DNA from: Sulfurospirillum diekertiae
Lineage (GTDB): Bacteria; Campylobacterota; Campylobacteria; Campylobacterales; Sulfurospirillaceae
Reading direction: 5' to 3'
Assembly: GCF_002162315.1 (NCBI RefSeq)
Contig: NZ_CP021416.1
Location: 434,001 to 498,000, forward strand
Length of the DNA stretch: 64,000 bases
Position numbers and translations under genes: made by a program
Shown: positions 36,096 to 42,676 of the stretch, piece after piece
Layout: each line of letters opens with the position of its first letter
Position numbering within the stretch: the first letter of the stretch is position 1
The notes under the pieces: generated by a model
Told to the model about the DNA's origin: nothing
The model's input: only the letters and a program-made list of their open reading frames with translations
The model's database searches: none

Positions 36096-36120
36096 TTATC
36101 CACAAGATTATCCGTATAAT
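36096..36120 (+). promoter_or_regulatory. Promoter and possible operator of the toxin-antitoxin pair
   Basis: TATAAT at 36115-36120 lies 13 bp before the antitoxin ATG. Two ATTATCC repeats 12 bp apart precede or overlap it, a plausible site for autorepression by the antitoxin. Confidence 0.5.
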
Positions 36121-36133
36121 AGCGAGGAATAAA

Positions 36134-36436
36134 ATGCTAACCTATAAACCTAATGAGCTGATGAGCAGTACCGATGTTGCGAAGAATTTTGGTAGTGTGC
36201 TTGCGAAATTGGCGAGTCATGAAGTGGCGAAAATTGGTGTGTTAAAAAACAACAAGCTTGATTTTGTAATTATGCGTAATGACGAGATAGATGAGCTTGT
36301 GCAACAAGAAATCGCACGACTGAAATTTGAAGAAGATAAAAAGTTTGTAGCCTCTCAGGTTCAAAAACTCAAAAATAACGAAGCGATCTTTTATTCACGT
36401 GAAGAAGTAGAGAAGCTTTTAAGCAATGAAGCTTAG
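36134..36436 (+). CDS. Phd/YefM-family-like antitoxin
   Basis: 100 residues. The N-terminus (KPNELMSSTDVAKNFGSVLA) has the Phd/YefM DNA-binding pattern with the conserved short strand and SVLAKLASHEVAKIGVLKNN, while the C-terminus is a long charged helix ending in SREEVEKLLSNEA that would wrap the toxin. Overlaps the toxin start by 11 bases, toxin second, the usual order. Probably autoregulates. Confidence 0.82.
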   Translation: MLTYKPNELMSSTDVAKNFGSVLAKLASHEVAKIGVLKNNKLDFVIMRNDEIDELVQQEIARLKFEEDKKFVASQVQKLKNNEAIFYSREEVEKLLSNEA

Positions 36437-36710
36437 GTTTGAAAAAGAGTTTGTTCTTTCTCTTCAAAGAAAGATCCAGTTTATAGCGTTAGATAGCCTA
36501 GCATCGGCAAAAGCCTTTCAAAAAGGCATTCTTGAAAGTTGTGAAGCATTGCTTGAAATGCCCTATAAATATAGACAATCCCTCTATCATGATGATAAAA
36601 ATATACGTGATCTTATTTACAAAGGGTATACAATCATTTATGCCATTGAAGAGGAGTTTATCTCTGTGTTGGCCCTTATCAATCAAGAATCATATACCTT
36701 CAAAGCGTGA
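36426..36710 (+). CDS. RelE/ParE-family toxin
   Basis: 94 residues with the ParE/RelE fold: helical hairpin at the N-terminus, LLEMPYKYRQSLYHDDKNIR and the beta-sheet core DLIYKGYTIIYAIEEEFISV (typical YRI/YTIIY strand). Ribosome-dependent mRNA cleavage (RelE) or gyrase poisoning (ParE) cannot be decided by sequence. Type II module with the preceding antitoxin. Confidence 0.85.
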   Translation: MKLRFEKEFVLSLQRKIQFIALDSLASAKAFQKGILESCEALLEMPYKYRQSLYHDDKNIRDLIYKGYTIIYAIEEEFISVLALINQESYTFKA

Positions 36711-36716
36711 ATCATC

Positions 36717-36728
36717 TTTACATGTAAA
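36717..36728. repeat. Intergenic TTTACATGTAAA palindrome
   Basis: Exact copy 6 bp after the toxin stop. With the pair at 33656-33689 it brackets the accessory block, but the motif's general density makes this likely a coincidence. Confidence 0.85.
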
Positions 36729-36812
36729 AACTAAACAAAGATGCATTTTCCTAATTACAGAATAATTTGAGTATACTAAGTTGCAGAACACTTTCTTTAG
36801 ATGAGGTACATC

Positions 36813-39650
36813 ATGAAAGCGGTAATTTCTCTTCTTTTTACATTGGTATCCTTCATAAGTTGTTTACAGGCATCTAGTATAGATATTACGCCAAGTGAGC
36901 AAGCGTGGTTGGATAAAACCAAAACACTTAGAGTGCGCATCACCAAAGATCTTCCTCCGTACCAATTTATCCAAGATGGCGAATATGCCGGTATCAGTGT
37001 TGAATATATCAAATTTTTTGCAGCTATGTTTAATCTCAAAATTGAATATGTTACCGATGGTAGCTGGGCTGAAGCGCTAAGGCGTGTTAAAATACATGAT
37101 GGTATCGATGTTATTTTAAGAGTTACTCCTAATTCAGAGCTAAAACAAACGATGCTTTTTAGTAAAGCTTATTGTACTTTTCCGTTTGCACTCCTCACAC
37201 CAAATACACTTCAATCAGAAAACTTTTTTGATGCGAAACCTAAAAAAATAGCCATAGTACCAAGTTATGTGATTAACGAGAACTTGAAAGAGGATTATCC
37301 ACATTTTCTTTACATTACGTATCCGAATTCACTCGAAGCAATGAGGGCAGTCAATGAACATATAGCAGATGGATTTATCGGTGATATTGCTATTATGAGT
37401 ATGTTTGTTAAGGCGTATCATCTAGAGAATGTTCAAATTTCTAATATTACACGTTATGCGACAGAGGAGCAATCGGTTGCGACTGCAAAGGATTGGCCAG
37501 AATTCATCTCTTTATTTAATAAAATGCTCGATTCTATGCCTACGGATTTACATGTAAAGATCAAACGAAAATATTTACCTTTTGCAACATCTGAACGACC
37601 TTCTCCCATTCTTCCCGAAATTGAATTAACTGAGAGTGAAAAAGCGTATCTTCAAAAGCACCCTGTTATTAGCGTGACTAATGAGCTTAGTTGGTATCCG
37701 TATGATTTTAATGAAGATGGGGAAGCCAAAGGGTATTCTGTTGATTATATGAGACTTTTAGCCGATAAAATTGGTGTACGTTTAAATTTTATCAGTGGAA
37801 CATGGTCTAATGTGTATGAAAAATTTAAAAACAGAGAGATTAGCGTAGCGCAACCACTCATTCCCTCAGCAGAGCGACATCAGAAATTTCTGTATAGCAC
37901 CAAATTTATTACCATGGATTTAGCACTCATTAGCCAAATAAAGCGTCACGATATTAACACTATTGATGATTTAAAAGGTAAAACTGTTGGTGCAGGGAGA
38001 GCGTGGCCCACAACAAAGTATCTCAAAGAGGAGTATCCTGAGCTTACAGTAGTAGAGTATGAGACAACTAAAGAGATGTTAGAAGCGGTTGCTTTTGGAT
38101 TGATTGACGCAGGGGTGGAGGATGCTTTCTCGGCACAATACGTCATCAGTAAAGAGATGCTTTCTAACCTTCATATTGCTTCCAAACTTGACTTACAAAA
38201 TTTAAGAGATAAAAATCTTTATATTATGATGCACCCAGAAGATGAACCCTTACAAAGTATCATCAATAAAGCTCTCAATAACGTTACGCAAGAGGAGCTT
38301 ACCACTCTTAAATCTAAATGGTCTAAAAGTATTCTTCCTAAAGAGACGAGACTTGCTTTTTCACTGGATGAGCAAATTTATTTGGCACAAAAAAAGCGTA
38401 TTACGATGTGTATTGACCCTGATTGGATGCCTTTAGAGATGAACCAAAAGGGTAAGCATGTAGGAATGGCTGCAGATTATATGCATGAGATGGAGCAATT
38501 TATTGGTTTGCCTATTGAGCTTGTCAATACTCAAACATGGTTAGAATCTTTAGAATATGCGAAAGAACGCAAATGCGATATTTTCTCTCTTGCAATGCCA
38601 ACACCCGAACGCAGAATGTATATGAATTTTACCCATCCCTATTTGAAAATACCCATCGTACTTATTTCCAATATTGATAAAGTTTTTTACACGGACATTG
38701 GTATGCTGACTGGAAAATCCATTGGCATTGCAAAAGGCTATGCGTATGGTGAAATTTTAAAAGTACGATACCCCAATATGCACTTTGTGGAAGTTGCGAG
38801 TGATGCAGATGGTCTAAAACAAGTGGAGCAGAAAAAGCTTTTTGGCTATATCGGAACGCTGGCTACAGTGGCATATCAAATTCAAAAAGATTACTATGGA
38901 TCACTAAAAATTGTGGGTAAATTTGATGATAAATGGGAGCTTGGTGTTGCAACGCGCAATGACGAACCTCTTTTGCTCTCTATTTTCGAAAAAGCGATTG
39001 ATTCAATTGATCCGACCAAAAATCAAGCGATCTTAAACAAATGGATATCGGTTAATTATGAAGAGCGTATGAATTACACCTACATCTATTTGTTAGCCGT
39101 GATCACGGGTGTGATTATTTTAATTGTTTTGATACGACAGTATCAACTCAAAAAGTATAATGCCCAGCTTGAAATTCTCTCCAATACGGATAAATTAACA
39201 GGCATTCATAACCGTTTAAAACTGGATGATATTTTAGAGTATGAAAAAAAGATATTTGATCGAGATCAGTTGCCTCTTTCGATTATTATGTTTGATTTGG
39301 ATTATTTTAAAAATGTGAATGATAACTATGGACACAAACGAGGCGATGAGGTTCTCAAAAGTGTTGCCAAAATTGTGACAAACGTTAAACGCGAAACGGA
39401 TATATTTGGGCGATGGGGTGGCGAAGAGTTTTTGCTTATCTGCCGTGATACCAACATTAAAGGTGCGAGACATTTAGCTGAAAAAATAAGAGCAGCTATT
39501 GGGGCATATGAATTTCCTGAAATTATCTCGGTAACCGCTAGTTTTGGAACAGCACAATTTGAAAAGTACGACAGTATTATCAAAATTTTTGACAAAGCAG
39601 ATAAAGCACTTTACGAAGCCAAAGAACATGGGCGTAACCGAGTCGTCTAA
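36813..39650 (+). CDS. Triple substrate-binding-domain diguanylate cyclase
   Basis: 945 residues from ATG 36813 (GAGG 6 bases upstream; the ATG at 36801 lacks a site). Signal peptide (about 1-20), three tandem periplasmic SBP_bac_3-type domains (about 25-260, 270-515, 520-755, each opening with a WL-x-x-x-x-x-I/L-R-V/I or equivalent start such as KTLRVRITKDLPPYQFIQDG), a membrane helix near 765-785 and a GGDEF domain with the active motif GRWGGEEFLLIC. Amino-acid-like or other small ligands probably control c-di-GMP synthesis, as in other SBP-GGDEF/histidine-kinase sensors. The palindrome at 37547 reads D-L-H-V-K. Confidence 0.92.
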   Translation: MKAVISLLFTLVSFISCLQASSIDITPSEQAWLDKTKTLRVRITKDLPPYQFIQDGEYAGISVEYIKFFAAMFNLKIEYVTDGSWAEALRRVKIHDGIDVILRVTPNSELKQTMLFSKAYCTFPFALLTPNTLQSENFFDAKPKKIAIVPSYVINENLKEDYPHFLYITYPNSLEAMRAVNEHIADGFIGDIAIMSMFVKAYHLENVQISNITRYATEEQSVATAKDWPEFISLFNKMLDSMPTDLHVKIKRKYLPFATSERPSPILPEIELTESEKAYLQKHPVISVTNELSWYPYDFNEDGEAKGYSVDYMRLLADKIGVRLNFISGTWSNVYEKFKNREISVAQPLIPSAERHQKFLYSTKFITMDLALISQIKRHDINTIDDLKGKTVGAGRAWPTTKYLKEEYPELTVVEYETTKEMLEAVAFGLIDAGVEDAFSAQYVISKEMLSNLHIASKLDLQNLRDKNLYIMMHPEDEPLQSIINKALNNVTQEELTTLKSKWSKSILPKETRLAFSLDEQIYLAQKKRITMCIDPDWMPLEMNQKGKHVGMAADYMHEMEQFIGLPIELVNTQTWLESLEYAKERKCDIFSLAMPTPERRMYMNFTHPYLKIPIVLISNIDKVFYTDIGMLTGKSIGIAKGYAYGEILKVRYPNMHFVEVASDADGLKQVEQKKLFGYIGTLATVAYQIQKDYYGSLKIVGKFDDKWELGVATRNDEPLLLSIFEKAIDSIDPTKNQAILNKWISVNYEERMNYTYIYLLAVITGVIILIVLIRQYQLKKYNAQLEILSNTDKLTGIHNRLKLDDILEYEKKIFDRDQLPLSIIMFDLDYFKNVNDNYGHKRGDEVLKSVAKIVTNVKRETDIFGRWGGEEFLLICRDTNIKGARHLAEKIRAAIGAYEFPEIISVTASFGTAQFEKYDSIIKIFDKADKALYEAKEHGRNRVV
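37547..37558. repeat. TTTACATGTAAA palindrome in the triple-SBP cyclase gene
   Basis: Exact copy between the first and second binding domains, read as D-L-H-V-K. Confidence 0.9.
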
Positions 39651-39652
39651 TC

Positions 39653-39664
39653 TTTACATGTAAA
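39653..39664. repeat. TTTACATGTAAA palindrome forming the sotB stop codon
   Basis: Exact copy at the junction of two convergent genes. Read on the minus strand it encodes ...A-L-Y-M-stop, so the palindrome supplies the last two residues and TAA of sotB, 2 bp from the stop of the opposite gene. Confidence 0.9.
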
Positions 39665-40847
39665 GTGCTAGGAACGTTTTAAAAGATAGGTTTTCCAAAT
39701 CCAAATAGCTAATAAAAAGTGCCGTACACCCGAACAATGCACCTACGATTCCGACATAGGCCATTGAACTATGCAAGATAACAAGACTACCGACAAAAGC
39801 ACCTCCACCGATACCAATATTATAAATACCGGAGTAAAGTGACATCGCAACATCAGTTGCATCAGGAGTGAGCTCTAAAACTGTCACCTGAAGAATGAGG
39901 CTAATGAGACAAATTGCAATGCCCCAACCCAGACATACAAGACTTAATACAATTTGATAAGGCGCAAGAGGGCGCATTAAAAGCAGCGATACAATGAGCA
40001 ATCCTAGTGCACACACAATGATTGTAAAAGGATATTTGTGTTTAAAATAGGCAAAAATAGCACTTCCCAAAAATCCGGCAATACCAAAGATGAAGAGAAT
40101 GACTGTCGCAAAATTAGCACTTAAATGTGCGATTTGTTGCACAAAAGGTTCAATGTAAGAGTAGGCTGTAAAATGTGCCGTAATCGCTAAAGCGGTTAAA
40201 AGATAAACCCCCATAAGGGCAGGGCGTTTCACTAAAAGGGGTAAGCTTTTGAGTGAGCCTGCATTGACGCTTGGAAGCAGTGGTAAGACTTTCATCAAGA
40301 CAAAAAGCATTAAAAATGCTAAAATGGCGATGCAGCCAAAGGTGGCTCTCCACCCTAAACTTTGCCCTATGATACGACCCAGTGGCAAGCCCAAAACGAT
40401 GGCAAGCGATGTGCCTGTCGCTAGGATACCAAGGGCGCGTGTCTTTTTACCTTCAGGGGCTAAACGGTAGGTCAGTGAGGCAGTAATCGACCAAAAGACG
40501 GCGTGTGAGAAAGCAATGCCAATGCGTGAGATCATTAAAATCCAAAAGCTCCATGCGATAGCGGAGAGAAGATGGCTCGCAATAAACAGAGCAAATAACA
40601 GCAAAAGCAAGCGACGTCGCTCCATATCTTTGGTGAGGAGCATCAATGGCAAGGAGAGGCTTGCAACCACCCATGCATAAACGGTCATCATGAGTCCTGC
40701 ATGTGCTTCACTAATGTTAAAATCGTTTGCAATATCAGTCAGTAGGCTAATAGGCGCAAATTCGGTGGTGTTAAAAATAAACGCAGAAATGGTTAATCCA
40801 ACTACAGGAAACCAGGGTTTCCACGACAAGAAAATCGAAGAATACAT
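39654..40847 (-). CDS. sotB: Sugar efflux transporter, MFS family
   Basis: 397 residues, 12 predicted membrane helices. Segments such as AAFIFNTTEF-like SAFIFNTTEFAPISLL, MTVYAWVVASLSLPLMLLT, GLPLGRIIGQSLGWR and TPDATDVAMSLYSGIYNIGI agree closely with the SotB/YdeA subfamily known in Escherichia coli to export arabinose and other sugars. Substrate here is untested. It converges with the triple-SBP cyclase and its stop codon lies in an iterated palindrome. Confidence 0.9.
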   Translation of the reverse strand: MYSSIFLSWKPWFPVVGLTISAFIFNTTEFAPISLLTDIANDFNISEAHAGLMMTVYAWVVASLSLPLMLLTKDMERRRLLLLLFALFIASHLLSAIAWSFWILMISRIGIAFSHAVFWSITASLTYRLAPEGKKTRALGILATGTSLAIVLGLPLGRIIGQSLGWRATFGCIAILAFLMLFVLMKVLPLLPSVNAGSLKSLPLLVKRPALMGVYLLTALAITAHFTAYSYIEPFVQQIAHLSANFATVILFIFGIAGFLGSAIFAYFKHKYPFTIIVCALGLLIVSLLLMRPLAPYQIVLSLVCLGWGIAICLISLILQVTVLELTPDATDVAMSLYSGIYNIGIGGGAFVGSLVILHSSMAYVGIVGALFGCTALFISYLDLENLSFKTFLALYM

Positions 40848-40985
40848 TACAAAAAGCCTTATGATAATTAGGCGATTATTGTAACTAAAGAAGTAATAGA
40901 AGCAGTTGAATTCACCTGTTGTGGAAGAGGAGATTTAATGAAATACGTGTATAATAATTGACTCAATATGATTCAAAGAGGAAGA

Positions 40986-41390
40986 ATGAAAGAAGCAAAT
41001 CTCTGTCCATGCGGTAGTGGTAAAATGTATGCACAGTGTTGCGAGCTATACCACAAAAACTATAATGCTCCTACGTGTGAAACACTGATGCGTTCACGCT
41101 ACAGCGCATTTGTCTTTGGATTGATTGATTACCTCTATGAAACGACGCATCCAAGCCATCGTACAAAGAAATTGAAAGAAGAAATTACCTTTACATGTAA
41201 AGGTTTGGCGTGGACAAAACTCGAAGTTTTGGAGACATGGCAAGGCGGTGAAAATGACAAAGTGGGCAAAGTCTCTTTTCGAGCTTCGTATGTGCAAGAT
41301 GGGCATGAAGGTTTACATGGTGAACATTCACGTTTTAAACGCTATGGTAAGGCGTGGATGTATGTTGATGGAGAAGTAAAGGGCGAATAA
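40986..41390 (+). CDS. YchJ-family SEC-C zinc-motif protein
   Basis: 134 residues from ATG 40986; the upstream ATG at 40968 lies only about 15 bp after a TATAAT (near 40950) and lacks a ribosome site, whereas AAAGAGGA precedes 40986. N-terminal SEC-C motif CPCGSGKMYAQCCELYH binds zinc; the rest is an NTF2-like domain (LMRSRYSAFVFG, WTKLEVLETWQGG, SRFKRYGKAWMYVDGE). Function unknown. It overlaps the start of a Crp/Fnr gene by one base (TAATG), so the two are coexpressed. Confidence 0.85.
   Translation: MKEANLCPCGSGKMYAQCCELYHKNYNAPTCETLMRSRYSAFVFGLIDYLYETTHPSHRTKKLKEEITFTCKGLAWTKLEVLETWQGGENDKVGKVSFRASYVQDGHEGLHGEHSRFKRYGKAWMYVDGEVKGE
41190..41201. repeat. TTTACATGTAAA palindrome in ychJ-like gene
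   Basis: Exact copy inside the 18-bp perfect palindrome ACCTTTACATGTAAAGGT; read as F-T-C-K-G. Confidence 0.9.
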
Positions 41391-42046
41391 TGTACACATT
41401 GGACGTGATACAGCAAGAACTTAAAGAAGATATTGCACGTTTTGGGCGTGTTGTTTATGTTAACAAAGGTGAAATCCTGATGCGCCCTGAAGAGTGCATG
41501 GAGCACTTTTTTGTCATCTTGGAGGGGCGTGTCAAAATTTCGCAAATCAACTTTGAAACAGGAAAAGAGCAAATTCTTTATCTCCTTTCCAACGGCGATA
41601 TGTATGACATCATTACGCTTTTAGATGCCAAAGTACATGAAAATGTAGCAATGGCGCTGGATAATGTGAAACTCTTGGTCTTTCCCATTGAGCTTTTTCG
41701 CGAGTGGATTGAAACAAAACCTTCTTTCAATAAGCTTTTTTTACCTTATGTGGCTAAACAACTTCGAGAGGTTGAAACGTTAGCAAGTGATCTCTCACTC
41801 TACGATACTACAACACGTTTGATAAAATTGATTGCTAAAAATATTGAAACCCAAGGGGATAAACAAACGCTGAAACTTATTAATAACCTCTCTCATGAAG
41901 AGCTTGCAAGTCTTGTCGGTACGGTGCGAAAAGTGCTCAATCGCAATCTTCAGTCGCTTAAAAAACAAGGGCTTATTGATATCAAACGCAAAGAGATTTT
42001 TATCAAAGACTCTCAAAATCTACTCGAACACCTTCCTGAAGAATAA
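41390..42046 (+). CDS. Crp/Fnr-family transcriptional regulator
   Basis: 218 residues. N-terminal cyclic-nucleotide-binding beta-barrel fold (about 10-125) without the FNR cysteines, so it is not a classic iron-sulfur FNR; C-terminal winged helix with LSHEELASLVGTVRKVLNRN as the recognition region (HTH_Crp). Effector unknown. The palindrome TTTACATGTAAA differs from the FNR/CRP half-sites TTGAT and TGTGA, so no direct link is claimed. A 16-bp palindrome follows the stop. Confidence 0.88.
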   Translation: MYTLDVIQQELKEDIARFGRVVYVNKGEILMRPEECMEHFFVILEGRVKISQINFETGKEQILYLLSNGDMYDIITLLDAKVHENVAMALDNVKLLVFPIELFREWIETKPSFNKLFLPYVAKQLREVETLASDLSLYDTTTRLIKLIAKNIETQGDKQTLKLINNLSHEELASLVGTVRKVLNRNLQSLKKQGLIDIKRKEIFIKDSQNLLEHLPEE

Positions 42047-42056
42047 ATGCTTTTTG

Positions 42057-42072
42057 TGCCACTTAAGTGGCA
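42057..42072. promoter_or_regulatory. 16-bp perfect palindrome upstream of hsp20
   Basis: TGCCACTTAAGTGGCA lies 10 bp after the Crp/Fnr gene and 55 bp before the hsp20 ATG. No T-run follows, so it is more likely an operator than a terminator. Confidence 0.5.
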
Positions 42073-42126
42073 GACAAATCATTGGACATGTATTAAACTT
42101 CTTTCAAAAATATAGAGGAGTTTACC

Positions 42127-42555
42127 ATGTTAGTTACTAGATTTAATCCGTATAAAGAGCTTAAAGAGTTGGAGAGTCGGTTGTTTAACTCCTATCCTGC
42201 TGAAAGTGATGAGAGTAGTATTATTGCGTTTAAACCTACCGTAAGTACGCGTGAAGGTGAGTTCGCTTACCATGTTGAAGTGGATCTTCCTGGTGTTAAA
42301 AAAGAGGACATTAATATTGATATAAAAGACAATCAAATCGTCATCTCAGGTGAACGAAGTTTTAAAGAAGAACGTCAAGAAAAAGACTACTATAAAGTTG
42401 AAAGTAGTTATGGTAAGTTTCAGCGAAGCTTTGCCTTACCAGAAAATGTCGATATTGAAAACATTGAGGCAAGCAGTGAAAATGGCGTATTAGAAGTTCT
42501 TCTTCCAAAACTAAAAGTCGAGAAAGCAGAAGTTAAAAAAGTATGTGTTAAATAA
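42127..42555 (+). CDS. Small heat-shock protein, Hsp20 family
   Basis: 142-residue alpha-crystallin-type holdase that binds unfolding proteins without ATP. The core reads FAYHVEVDLPGVKKEDINID and ends with the family hallmark GVLEVLLPK; a short variable N-terminus (RFNPYKELKELESRL) precedes it. GAGGAG lies 6 bases before the ATG. Monocistronic, with a hairpin behind it and a palindrome in front. Confidence 0.94.
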   Translation: MLVTRFNPYKELKELESRLFNSYPAESDESSIIAFKPTVSTREGEFAYHVEVDLPGVKKEDINIDIKDNQIVISGERSFKEERQEKDYYKVESSYGKFQRSFALPENVDIENIEASSENGVLEVLLPKLKVEKAEVKKVCVK

Positions 42556-42559
42556 GGCT

Positions 42560-42588
42560 TTGAGGCAAGACAAAAACTCTTGCCTCAA
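42560..42588 (+). terminator. Hairpin after hsp20
   Basis: Perfect 10-bp stem TTGAGGCAAG / CTTGCCTCAA with a 9-base loop, 4 bp after the stop; no clear T-run, so it may be a terminator or an mRNA-stabilising stem. Confidence 0.55.
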
Positions 42589-42606
42589 CACAGCGTATAG
42601 ATTCCT

Positions 42607-42676
42607 ATTCCCAAATACGCTACAATCTCCTGTGACATTTCATGATGGAGAAATTTTTTGCGACGTATTTGGGAAT
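42607..42676. promoter_or_regulatory. 13-bp inverted repeat flanking the start of the CHASE-PAS-GGDEF gene
   Basis: ATTCCCAAATACG (42607-42619) and CGTATTTGGGAAT (42664-42676) are perfect inverted copies 44 bp apart. Between them lie a TACAAT -10-like element (42621-42626), GGAG and the TTG start. The second arm is within codons 3-7. Either an operator pair for looping or, if transcription starts upstream, a stem exposing the start codon in its loop. Confidence 0.5.

Noticed and set aside
33656..36728. Palindromes flanking the accessory block as attachment sites
   Set aside because: The same 12-mer occurs every 2-3 kb throughout core genes, so its presence at both sides is expected by density; no integrase is present.
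41390..42046. Crp/Fnr protein as the binder of TTTACATGTAAA
   Set aside because: Known family half-sites differ and most copies are inside genes; no evidence beyond co-occurrence in the window.
42642..42676. Upstream ATG start plus T6 indel for the CHASE-PAS-GGDEF gene
   Set aside because: Removing one T would give a 5-residue extension from ATG 42642, but that ATG has no Shine-Dalgarno while the TTG at 42658 has GGAG at good spacing.
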